Below, piece after piece: positions 1-5,912 of a stretch of 7,877 nucleotides of DNA; position 1 is the first letter of the stretch; every line of letters begins with the position of its first letter. This stretch comes from an uncultured Solimonas sp. (lineage in GTDB: Bacteria; Pseudomonadota; Gammaproteobacteria; Nevskiales; Nevskiaceae), in contig CAMLDZ010000136.1 of NCBI GenBank assembly GCA_946478985.1, positions 1 through 7,877 of the forward strand, written 5' to 3'. The translations under genes and the position numbers were made by a program. Below the pieces are notes generated by a model. It saw only the letters and a list, made by a program, of their open reading frames with translations, was not told the origin of the DNA and did no database searches.

Positions 1-615
1 CTGCCGGCGATCGCGCTGGCCTGGCTGCTGGCGCGCAAGCGCTTTGCCGGTGCGCTGCTGCTCGACGGTCTGGTGCACCTGCCGCTGACGCTGCCGCCGG
101 TCGTCACTGGCTATTTGCTGCTGCTGGCGTTCGGCAGGCGCGGCGTGATCGGACAGTTTCTCGCCGAGCAGTTCGGCCTCGTCCTGGCCTTCCGCTGGAC
201 CGGCGCCGCGCTGGCGGCGGCGGTGATGGGTTTTCCGCTGCTGGTGCGCGCGATCCGCCTGTCGATCGAAGCCGTCGACCCCAAGCTGGAAGAAGCCGCG
301 CAGACACTGGGCGCGCGGCCGGCGATGGTGTTCGTCACGGTGACGCTGCCGCTGATCGTGCCCGGCATCCTGTCCGGCATGGTGCTGGCGTTCGCGCGCG
401 CGATCGGCGAGTTCGGCGCGACGATCACCTTCGTCTCCAACATTCCCGGCGAGACGCAGACCCTGGCCACCGCCATCTACGGCTACACGCAGACGCCCGG
501 CGGCGACGCCGCGGCGCTGCGGCTGACGCTGCTCGCAGTGCTGCTGTCGCTGCTGGCGCTGATGCTTTCGGAATGGCTGGCGCGACGCGCGCGGCGCCAT
601 CGCGAGCGGCCATGA
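1..615 (+). CDS. modB: Molybdate ABC transporter permease ModB, 5' end missing
   Basis: Inner-membrane permease that forms the channel for molybdate delivered by periplasmic ModA, powered by ModC. The frame is open from the first base and ends at TGA 613-615, giving 204 visible residues. ModB proteins are usually about 225-230 residues, so roughly the first 20-25 are off the window. The diagnostic EAA cytoplasmic loop, which docks on the ATPase, spans 292-351 and begins EAAQTLGA and ends TLP. Several hydrophobic segments flank it, and GEFGATITFVSNIPGETQTL is typical of the ModB/CysT/CysW permease group. The stop overlaps the modC start in ATGA (612-615), indicating translational coupling. A sulfate permease is the main alternative, but the following ATPase is ModC-like. 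The GTG at 73 is internal and not the start. Confidence 0.93.
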   Translation: MPAIALAWLLARKRFAGALLLDGLVHLPLTLPPVVTGYLLLLAFGRRGVIGQFLAEQFGLVLAFRWTGAALAAAVMGFPLLVRAIRLSIEAVDPKLEEAAQTLGARPAMVFVTVTLPLIVPGILSGMVLAFARAIGEFGATITFVSNIPGETQTLATAIYGYTQTPGGDAAALRLTLLAVLLSLLALMLSEWLARRARRHRERP

Positions 616-1712
616 GTCTGCAGGTCGAACTGCGACACCGGCTCGGCGCCTTGACACTGGACGCGGCGTTTGCCGCCGATGGCGGTGTCACGGCGCTGTT
701 CGGCGCTTCCGGTGCCGGCAAGACCAGTATCGTGCGTGCCATCGCCGGCCTGCTGCGCCCCGAGCACGGCCGCGTCGTCGTCGATGGCGAGGTGCTGCTC
801 GATACGCAGCAGCGCCGCTGGCTGCCGCCGCATCGTCGTCGTATCGGCTACGTGTTTCAGGAGCCGCGACTGCTGCCGCACCTGTCGGTGCGCGGCAATC
901 TCGGCTACGGACGCTGGTTCGCCCGCGGTCGCGCGGCCGGCGTCGATGCGGCCAGGCTGATCGACTTGCTGGATCTGCAGCCTTTGCTGCAGCGCATGCC
1001 GGCGCGGCTGTCCGGTGGCGAACAGCAGCGCGTCGCGATCGGCCGGGCGCTGCTGGCGGCGCCGCGGCTGCTGCTGATGGACGAACCGCTGAGCCAGATC
1101 GATGCCGTGCGCAAGGCCGAGATCCTGCCGTACCTGGAGCGGCTGCGCGACGAGCTGCGCACGCCGATGGTGCTGGTCAGCCATGCGCTGCCCGAGGTCG
1201 CGCGGCTGGCGACGACGATCGTCGCCGTCGATGCCGGCCGCGTCCTCGCCAGCGGGCCGGTGGCCACGATGCTGTCGCGCGTCGATCTGCCGATCCTCAG
1301 CCGCAATGCCGACGCCGGCAGCGTATTCGAGGCGCAGCTCGTCGGCCACGACGCGGCGCACGGCCTCAGCACGCTGCGCTTCAGCGGTGGCGAGCTGCGC
1401 CTGCCACAGCTGGCGCAGCCCCTCGGGGCAACGCTGCGGGTGTGGATCCGCGCGCGCGATGTGATGCTGGCGCGGGGAGACGTGGCCTCGCTGAAGGCGT
1501 CGCTGTCGGCGCTCAATGTGCTGCCGGCGCGTATCGTCCATATCGGTGCCGCACACGAGGCCAGCGTCGAACTGCAGCTCGATTGCGGCGGCACGCCGCT
1601 GCTGGCGCGGCTGACGTACCTGTCGCTGGAGCGCTTGCAGCTGGCACCCGGCGACCCGCTGGCCGCGATCATCAAGACCGTGGCGCTCGATCCGCAGGCA
1701 CTGCTGGGCTGA
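612..1712 (+). CDS. modC: Molybdate ABC transporter ATP-binding protein ModC
   Basis: Cytoplasmic ATPase that drives molybdate import through ModB. The start is ATG 612, inside the ATGA overlap with modB, giving 366 residues, a usual ModC length. Visible motifs are Walker A GASGAGKT (residues 31-38), Q-loop Q83 in FQEPRLLPHL, signature LSGGEQ (133-138), Walker B LLLMDEP with D157 and E158, and H-loop H191. The stretch RKAEILPYLERLRDEL after Walker B is characteristic of ModC. The C-terminal part, about residues 285-360, matches the position of the molybdate-binding Mop/TOBE domain, including an arginine-rich strand IRARDV and a short helical lead into a beta-rich end. One oddity is the D-loop, which reads LSQID where ModC proteins usually have LASLD; the aspartate is kept. 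The upstream extension of the frame to 573 lies inside modB and was not used. Confidence 0.95.
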   Translation: MSLQVELRHRLGALTLDAAFAADGGVTALFGASGAGKTSIVRAIAGLLRPEHGRVVVDGEVLLDTQQRRWLPPHRRRIGYVFQEPRLLPHLSVRGNLGYGRWFARGRAAGVDAARLIDLLDLQPLLQRMPARLSGGEQQRVAIGRALLAAPRLLLMDEPLSQIDAVRKAEILPYLERLRDELRTPMVLVSHALPEVARLATTIVAVDAGRVLASGPVATMLSRVDLPILSRNADAGSVFEAQLVGHDAAHGLSTLRFSGGELRLPQLAQPLGATLRVWIRARDVMLARGDVASLKASLSALNVLPARIVHIGAAHEASVELQLDCGGTPLLARLTYLSLERLQLAPGDPLAAIIKTVALDPQALLG

Positions 1713-2030
1713 TCAGGGCGTCGCCAGCTTGAGCCCGACGATGCCGGCAACGATCAGCGCCAGGCTCAGCAGCCGGCCCGGCGTTGCCGCCTCGCCGAGC
1801 AGGACGATGCCGAGCGCCGCCGTGCCGACCGCACCGATGCCAACCCAGATGGCGTAGGCGGTGCCGACCGGCAAGGACTTCATTGCGATGCCGAGCAAGC
1901 CCAGGCTGACCAGCATCGACAGCGCCGTGCCGAGGCTGGGCCACAGGCGCGTGAAGCCGTCCGTGTACTTGAGGCCGATCGCCCAGCCGATCTCGAACAG
2001 GCCGGCGATGATCAGAAGGAACCAGTTCAT
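1713..2030 (-). CDS. gdx: Guanidinium exporter Gdx (SugE-type SMR family)
   Basis: Small multidrug resistance family transporter that exports guanidinium in exchange for protons, acting as a dual-topology dimer in the inner membrane. The 105-residue length equals that of E. coli SugE/Gdx and the sequence is very close to it, for example [20 protein letters not shown] and GLKYTDGF. Four membrane helices are visible at about 3-20, 30-50, 56-78 and 84-103. The central glutamate E13 is present, as are W16, S42, Y59 and W62, which line the substrate site in characterised Gdx proteins. The start is ATG at 2030-2028, preceded by GGAG seven bases upstream; an in-frame upstream start at 2066 would run through the riboswitch and is rejected. 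The gene is preceded by a guanidine-II riboswitch, which supports guanidinium over the quaternary ammonium compounds exported by EmrE/Qac relatives. Confidence 0.96.
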   Translation of the reverse strand: MNWFLLIIAGLFEIGWAIGLKYTDGFTRLWPSLGTALSMLVSLGLLGIAMKSLPVGTAYAIWVGIGAVGTAALGIVLLGEAATPGRLLSLALIVAGIVGLKLATP

Positions 2031-2036
2031 GCGTAC

Positions 2037-2094
2037 GCTCCAGCTGCGTCGGGGCCGTCCCCGCAACGAGATGGAGGTCTGAGGTCGTCCTCAG
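2037..2094 (-). promoter_or_regulatory. Guanidine-II (mini-ykkC) riboswitch
   Basis: RNA sensor for guanidinium in the gdx leader. Seen directly on the minus strand: hairpin P1 at 2094-2079 is CTGAGG-ACGA-CCTCAG with six perfect pairs, and hairpin P2 at 2063-2050 is CGGGG-ACGG-CCCCG with five perfect pairs. Two short hairpins, each capped by an ACGR tetraloop and placed just upstream of a gdx/emrE-type gene, are the defining architecture of this class. The 15-base linker (2078-2064) includes CTCCA at 2076-2072, an exact complement of TGGAG at 2042-2038 that contains the Shine-Dalgarno. In the accepted model guanidinium docks the two loops together and frees the ribosome binding site, so translation turns on. 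Everything but ligand binding is visible in the sequence. Confidence 0.95.
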
Positions 2095-2096
2095 GT

Positions 2097-2119
2097 CCGC
2101 AGCGCCTGGCGCGCTGCGG
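2097..2119 (-). other. Strong hairpin at the 5' end of the gdx leader
   Basis: A nine-pair perfect inverted repeat, CCGCAGCGC and GCGCTGCGG around a five-base loop, sits between the TATAAT box and riboswitch hairpin P1. It has no T-run on either side, so it is not a convincing intrinsic terminator for the upstream gene. Because the predicted transcript start falls at its edge, it may form a 5' cap-like stem that protects the leader RNA, or it may be a binding site in DNA. The structure is certain from sequence; its role is inference. Confidence 0.55.
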
Positions 2120-2123
2120 CACG

Positions 2124-2129
2124 ATTATA
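2124..2129 (-). promoter_or_regulatory. Promoter -10 element for the riboswitch-gdx transcript
   Basis: A perfect TATAAT lies on the minus strand, only five bases past the stop codon of the upstream membrane-protein gene. A start site about seven bases downstream, near 2117, would put the whole riboswitch in the leader. The matching -35 region is weak: the hexamer 17 bases upstream is CTGCCG, inside the 3' end of the upstream gene, so the promoter may be modest or need an activator. The location next to a riboswitch in otherwise very GC-rich DNA supports the call. Confidence 0.65.
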
Positions 2130-2134
2130 GAAGT

Positions 2135-3133
2135 TCAGCGCAGCGGCGGCAGCCGCGCCCGCAGCGCTTCCGGCAGTCGGCCGATCGCTGCGCCACGAAC
2201 CTGCTGCCAGAACGCCGACAGCAGCAGCAGCGAGCTGCCGATGACCAGTGCGGTGACGGCAAAGCCGAGCTGCACGCTGGAGGTCTTTTCCATCAGCGAC
2301 GAGAACGCGTAGAGCACATAGCCGAGCGCCGACACCATCAGCGCGCGACGATCGATCGCCAGTGAAACCAGGCCGATCGCCAGGTACATCAGCACGACCG
2401 CGGCGGCGCGCGCGACGCTGCTCTCACCATCGAGAATGCCGACGATCTTGAAGATCGGATGCACCATCAACGGCGCCGCGAGCAGGTGCAGCCAGAACGC
2501 GACATCGGAGCGGCGCGTCTCGCGGCGGGTGTCCGAGGCATCCCAGCGCACGGCCAGCGCGAACACGGCGAGGCCGGCGATGAACAGCAGCGGCAGCAGC
2601 CAACGCAGCGCGGTCTGCGCCGGCAGGTAGCCGAACAGCGCCGCGACCAGCACGCCAGCCGCTGCCGCAGTGCCGGCAGCGACGGTGATCGGCACGCGGA
2701 AGCGTCGCCAGTGCAGCCAGGCGCCAAGCGCCGCGACTGCGGCACCGGCCATCGGCGCGAAGGATTGTTGCGCCAGCAACTTGCTGGTGCCGAGGAACAG
2801 GCCGCTGACGAACACCAGCAGCAGCACGATCGCCGGCAACGCCATGCGCCGCCGGCGCACGAAGAACTCGGACAGCGCCCAGCAGCTGGCTGCCGCCAGC
2901 CACCAGCCCAGACCGGGTGCGAAAGCGGAGCCGATCCAGACCACCGCGGTCAGCAGCAGTGCGCTGGCGATGACGACGAAGATGTCGTTGAAGCCGGACA
3001 CCAGCCGGAAATATTCCTCGTCCGCCGCCGGCAGCTGGCGCTGCCGGGCCACGTGCGCCTTGAATGCGGCAGCGCTCTGGGCGCTGAGGACGCCGGCGTC
3101 GACGGCGGATTGCAGGTCTTCGTTGCTGTACAT
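2135..3133 (-). CDS. Polytopic membrane protein, DUF2157-like
   Basis: Protein of unknown function, 332 residues from the chosen start. The N-terminal 45 residues are soluble, and the segment NEDLQSAVDAGVLSAQSAAAFKAHV resembles the short helical start of DUF2157 membrane proteins. About ten hydrophobic segments follow, roughly at 47-70, 75-91, 98-119, 125-142, 148-168, 176-195, 210-232, 240-260, 264-281 and 288-309, with an arginine-rich loop RRRR at 93-96 and a charged loop at 197-210. No catalytic or transport motif is recognisable. The start is ATG 3133-3131 because GGGAG lies five bases upstream; an in-frame start at 3160 has no such site. It is on the same strand as gdx and ends six bases before its -10 box, so read-through into gdx is possible. 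It is divergent from the porin gene. The family assignment is tentative. Confidence 0.8.
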   Translation of the reverse strand: MYSNEDLQSAVDAGVLSAQSAAAFKAHVARQRQLPAADEEYFRLVSGFNDIFVVIASALLLTAVVWIGSAFAPGLGWWLAAASCWALSEFFVRRRRMALPAIVLLLVFVSGLFLGTSKLLAQQSFAPMAGAAVAALGAWLHWRRFRVPITVAAGTAAAAGVLVAALFGYLPAQTALRWLLPLLFIAGLAVFALAVRWDASDTRRETRRSDVAFWLHLLAAPLMVHPIFKIVGILDGESSVARAAAVVLMYLAIGLVSLAIDRRALMVSALGYVLYAFSSLMEKTSSVQLGFAVTALVIGSSLLLLSAFWQQVRGAAIGRLPEALRARLPPLR

Positions 3134-3334
3134 CCGGACTCCCGTGTTGGGCCCTCGCACTGTGCCAGAGGCTGGCGCGCGGTGGCCATCTACGTCAAAC
3201 GCCCCATACCGCCATTGCCGGCGACTTTCTAACGTGCACTCCAGAACTTTCCGACGGCTCGCGCCGGAGGCCGACGACAGGTCGGCCCGGAACGCGGGCT
3301 GCGCACTTGGGGTGGGACCTTAAGGGAGGCTGTG
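3134..3334. other. Divergent intergenic region between membrane-protein and porin genes
   Basis: About 200 bases that must contain promoters for both the leftward membrane-protein gene and the rightward porin-urt genes. I looked for a sigma-54 promoter (GG-N10-GC), which would fit nitrogen control, and for an NtrC-type palindrome, and found no convincing match. No well-spaced sigma-70 pair stands out either. Visible elements are a short hairpin at 3269-3287 and the strong Shine-Dalgarno AAGGGAGG at 3322-3329 belonging to the porin gene. Confidence 0.6.
3269..3287 (+). other. Hairpin in the putative 5' leader of the porin gene
   Basis: A perfect seven-pair inverted repeat, GGCCGAC and GTCGGCC around the loop GACAG, lies 48 bases before the porin start codon. 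There is no T-run after it, so it is not a terminator. It could be a leader RNA stem or a dyad operator. In GC-rich DNA such a repeat may also be chance, hence the low confidence in function. Confidence 0.4.
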
Positions 3335-4429
3335 ATGAAGATGCGATCCATGCTGGGCGAGCGACCGCTGTCGCGAACGATGTGGCTGGCACCGCTGGCG
3401 GTGGCAGCGATGGGGGCGGCGCCGATGGCGTCGGCGGCAACGATCACGATTCCGCCGGTTTCGGTCGGCGCCGGCATGCAGACGAAGTTCGTCAACATCG
3501 ATGACGAGAGCGCCGCCAAGGACGTCAACGATTTCAAGCTCGACAGCGCCCGTATCTACATCAACGGCGGCGTCACCGAGAACATCAAGTTCATGTTCAA
3601 CACCGAGTACACCGGTGATCCGGACAATGAAGTGATCATCATGGACGCGGTGGCGCGCTTCGAGTTCTCGCCGCAGTTCAACATCTGGGCCGGTCGCTTC
3701 CTGCCGCCGTCGGACCGCGCCAACCTCTATGGCCCGTACTACGCCAACCACTGGGGCGTCTATCAGGACGGCATCCAGGACGGCTATCCGTTCATCGCCG
3801 TCGGCCGTGACAACGGTGTCGTTTACTGGGGCGACTTCGACAAGATCAAGTTCTCGATCGGCGTGTTCGACGTGCCGTCGACGATGGCCTCCTATGGCGG
3901 CAAGGGCGAGGACGTGCTGCTGGCCAGCCGCCTGCAGATCAACTTCTGGGACGCCGAATCCGGCTACTACCTCAACGGCACCTACTACGGCGACAAGGAC
4001 CTGTTCTCGCTCGGCTTCGCCGGCCAGACCGTCGATGGCGATTCGGCCTACAACGCCGACCTGCTGATCGAGAAGAAGCTGCCGGGCGGCGCAGTGTTCG
4101 GCATCGAGAGCGAATACGCCGTCTACGACGAACTCGGCGGCTATGGCGTCGGCGGTTCGACCAAGAGCGACGGCGGCTACGTACTCAGCCATTTCATCTT
4201 CCCGCAGCCGGTCGGCGTCGGAAAGATCCAGCTGCTCGGCAAGTACGCGATGACCACCTACGAAACGCTTGGCGGCGACACCGATCAGGACACGCTGGAG
4301 TTCAACGTCAATTACCTGATCAAGTCGTTCAACGCGCGTGTCGGCCTGTTCTACATCGACACCACCTACGACGGCCCGGTCGGCAGCGACCGCACCCAGA
4401 TCGGCGTCGCCGTGCAGCTGCAGATGTAA
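3335..4429 (+). CDS. Outer-membrane beta-barrel porin-like protein
   Basis: Predicted outer-membrane channel, 364 residues. A Sec signal peptide is visible: basic start, hydrophobic stretch WLAPLAVAAMGAAPM, and a likely cut after A34 in ASA-A. The rest has no hydrophobic helix but alternates polar and apolar residues in many short strands rich in tyrosine, phenylalanine and glycine, such as ARIYINGGV, FMFNTEYTG, FNIWAGRFLPPSDRANLYGP and IQLLGKYAMTTYE, as expected for a porin barrel. The start is ATG 3335, five bases after AAGGGAGG; GTG 3332 would leave only two bases. The last residue is methionine rather than the phenylalanine often ending porins. It is 58 bases upstream of urtA on the same strand with no terminator between, so it is probably co-transcribed and may pass urea or short amides through the outer membrane. 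That substrate is inferred from context only. Confidence 0.85.
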   Translation: MKMRSMLGERPLSRTMWLAPLAVAAMGAAPMASAATITIPPVSVGAGMQTKFVNIDDESAAKDVNDFKLDSARIYINGGVTENIKFMFNTEYTGDPDNEVIIMDAVARFEFSPQFNIWAGRFLPPSDRANLYGPYYANHWGVYQDGIQDGYPFIAVGRDNGVVYWGDFDKIKFSIGVFDVPSTMASYGGKGEDVLLASRLQINFWDAESGYYLNGTYYGDKDLFSLGFAGQTVDGDSAYNADLLIEKKLPGGAVFGIESEYAVYDELGGYGVGGSTKSDGGYVLSHFIFPQPVGVGKIQLLGKYAMTTYETLGGDTDQDTLEFNVNYLIKSFNARVGLFYIDTTYDGPVGSDRTQIGVAVQLQM

Positions 4430-4487
4430 GCAGCACACGGCGCAGCCCGCTTCACATTCACTACATCCGATCAACGGAGATCTACTG

Positions 4488-5780
4488 ATGCAACTGAAGA
4501 ACATCATGCGCGTGCTGGCGAGCGCCGCCGCCGCGCCCATCCTTCTGGGAGCGAGCCTCGCTGCCCAGGCGGCGGACACCATCAAGGTCGGCGTGCTGCA
4601 CTCGCTGTCCGGCACGATGGCGATCTCGGAGACCACGCTGAAGGACACCGTCCTGATGATGATCGACGAGCAGAACAAGAAGGGCGGCTTGCTCGGCAAG
4701 AAGCTGGAGCCGGTGGTCGTCGACCCGGCGTCGAACTGGCCGCTGTTCGCCGAAAAGGCGCGCGAGCTGCTGGCCAAGAACAAGGTCGACGTGGTGTTCG
4801 GCTGCTGGACCTCGGTGTCGCGCAAGAGCGTGCTGCCGGTGTTCGAGGAGCTCAACGGCCTGCTGTTCTATCCGGTGCAGTACGAAGGCGAAGAGTCGAG
4901 CAAGAACGTCTTCTACACCGGCGCGGCGCCGAACCAGCAGGCGATCCCGGCCGTCGACTACCTGATGAACGAGGTCAAGGTGAAGCGCTGGGTGCTCGCC
5001 GGCACCGATTACGTCTATCCGCGCACGACCAACAAGATTCTCGAGGCCTACCTCAAGAGCAAGGGCGTCAAGCAGGAAGACATCATGATCAACTACACGC
5101 CGTTCGGTCATTCCGACTGGCAGTCGATCGTGTCGGACATCAAGAAGTTCGGCTCGGCCGGCAAGAAGACGGCGGTGGTCTCGACCATCAACGGCGACGC
5201 CAACGTGCCGTTCTACAAGGAGCTCGGCAACCAGAAGATCTCGGCGGAAGACATTCCGGTGGTGGCGTTCTCGGTCGGCGAGGAAGAACTCGCGGGCCTG
5301 GATACCAAGCCGCTGGTCGGTCACCTCGCGGCGTGGAATTACTTCATGAGCATCGACACGCCGGAGAACGCCAAGGAGATCGCAGCCTGGCACAAGTTCA
5401 TCAAGAAGGATGACCGCACCTTCAACGATCCGATGGAAGCCACGGTGATCGGTTTCAACCTCTGGGCCAAGGCGGTCGAGAAGGCCAAGACCACCGATGT
5501 CAGCAAGGTTTCCGACGCGATCATCGGCCTGGAAGTGCCGAACCTGACCGGTGGCAAGGCGAAGATGCTGCCGAACCATCACCTGACCAAGCCGGTGTTC
5601 ATCGGCGAAGTCCGCGACGACGGCCAGTTCGACATCGTCTGGCAGACCAAGGGCGAAGTCCCGGGCGACGCCTGGAGCGACTTCCTGCCGGGCAGCAAGG
5701 ACATCGAAGCCGACTGGGTCACGCTCAAGTGCGGCAACTACAACACCAAGACCAAGAAGTGCTCGGGTCAGAACTACTGA
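4488..5780 (+). CDS. urtA: Urea ABC transporter substrate-binding protein UrtA
   Basis: Periplasmic receptor that binds urea and delivers it to the UrtBC permease. The protein is 430 residues, the usual UrtA size. A signal peptide spans residues 1-28 with a likely cut in AQA-AD. The mature start TIKVGVLHSLSGTMAISE, the segment VFGCWTSVSRKSVLPVFEELNGLLFYPVQYEGEE and the region TDYVYPRTTN are strongly characteristic of UrtA rather than of branched-chain amino acid receptors such as LivJ. Two cysteines near the end (C415, C425) could form a disulfide. The start is ATG 4488 with ACGGAGA seven bases upstream; the longer in-frame opening to 4338 lies inside the porin gene. Genes urtB and urtC follow. 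Amide-binding FmdD-type proteins are the closest alternative, but the UrtB downstream has the urea-type N-terminal domain. Confidence 0.96.
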   Translation: MQLKNIMRVLASAAAAPILLGASLAAQAADTIKVGVLHSLSGTMAISETTLKDTVLMMIDEQNKKGGLLGKKLEPVVVDPASNWPLFAEKARELLAKNKVDVVFGCWTSVSRKSVLPVFEELNGLLFYPVQYEGEESSKNVFYTGAAPNQQAIPAVDYLMNEVKVKRWVLAGTDYVYPRTTNKILEAYLKSKGVKQEDIMINYTPFGHSDWQSIVSDIKKFGSAGKKTAVVSTINGDANVPFYKELGNQKISAEDIPVVAFSVGEEELAGLDTKPLVGHLAAWNYFMSIDTPENAKEIAAWHKFIKKDDRTFNDPMEATVIGFNLWAKAVEKAKTTDVSKVSDAIIGLEVPNLTGGKAKMLPNHHLTKPVFIGEVRDDGQFDIVWQTKGEVPGDAWSDFLPGSKDIEADWVTLKCGNYNTKTKKCSGQNY

Positions 5781-5791
5781 TCTCTGGGTCG

Positions 5792-5817
5792 ATCCCTCCG
5801 GGCTCGTCCCGGGGGAT
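5792..5817 (+). other. Hairpin just downstream of urtA
   Basis: An inverted repeat starts 11 bases after the urtA stop codon. ATCCC-CCGGG-type arms form ten pairs with a single bulged T at 5797 and a five-base loop CTCGT. No T-run follows (AGGGAGACG), so it does not look like an intrinsic terminator. A stem in this position could protect the 3' end of the urtA message and help keep the binding protein more abundant than the permease. The structure is seen in the sequence; the role is inferred. Confidence 0.5.
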
Positions 5818-5846
5818 AGGGAGACGTAGGACCTGAGTTGTCCTGG

Positions 5847-5892
5847 TGTCGGGGTCCGGATCTTGCTCCGGATAAATGTCGAGGTCCGGACC
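5847..5892 (+). repeat. Imperfect 16-base direct repeat inside the terminator region
   Basis: TGTCGGGGTCCGGATC at 5847-5862 and TGTCGAGGTCCGGACC at 5877-5892 match at 14 of 16 positions with a 30-base period. The whole block is also flanked by GGTG at 5845-5848 and 5902-5905. The mixture of direct and inverted repetition is reminiscent of dispersed palindromic intergenic elements of the REP type, but only one block is visible in this window, so that identity is unproven. Confidence 0.5.
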
Positions 5893-5901
5893 CCGCTTTT
5901 T
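5850..5901 (+). terminator. Terminator-like hairpin with T-run between urtA and urtB
   Basis: An 11-pair perfect inverted repeat, CGGGGTCCGGA at 5850-5860 and TCCGGACCCCG at 5885-5895, encloses a 24-base loop and is followed by C and five T residues (5897-5901). This has the form of a Rho-independent terminator, though the loop is long. It ends only 11 bases before the urtB start codon. Three copies of the palindrome TCCGGA (5855, 5867, 5885) and a GGACC at 5829-5833 allow other pairings, for instance 5855-5860 with 5867-5872, which would break the terminator stem. It probably reduces read-through so that urtA is made in excess over urtBC, or acts as an attenuator. Confidence 0.65.
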
Positions 5902-5912
5902 GGTGCGAGAGA

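Noticed and set aside
483..1556. 357-codon minus-strand frame across modB and modC
   Set aside because: Antisense to clear ABC transporter motifs; low-complexity Arg/Gln/His-rich translation without family resemblance.
2028..2066. Longer gdx start giving an N-terminal [12 protein letters not shown] extension
   Set aside because: It would run through riboswitch hairpin P2 and lacks counterpart in SMR proteins, which start at MNW/MSW; the Shine-Dalgarno fits ATG 2030.
2097..2119. Intrinsic terminator for the DUF2157-like gene
   Set aside because: The stem is strong but no T-run follows on the minus strand and it overlaps the gdx start region.
3171..3188. Sigma-54 promoter candidate TGGCGCGCGGTGGCC
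   Set aside because: The GG and GC dinucleotides are separated by nine bases instead of ten and the surrounding bases do not match the consensus.
2459..3232. 257-codon plus-strand frame opposite the membrane protein
   Set aside because: Gln/Arg/Ala-rich shadow; the minus strand frame has coherent membrane helices and a good ribosome binding site.
3264..3290. A second guanidine riboswitch hairpin in the porin leader (GACGAC present)
   Set aside because: The inverted repeat there closes a GACAG loop, not an ACGR tetraloop, and there is no second matching hairpin.
3320..4855. 511-codon open frame on the minus strand opposite the porin and urtA
   Set aside because: It spans two well-supported genes in antisense, has no recognisable domain, and is valine-, aspartate- and arginine-rich as expected of a mirror frame in GC-rich codons.
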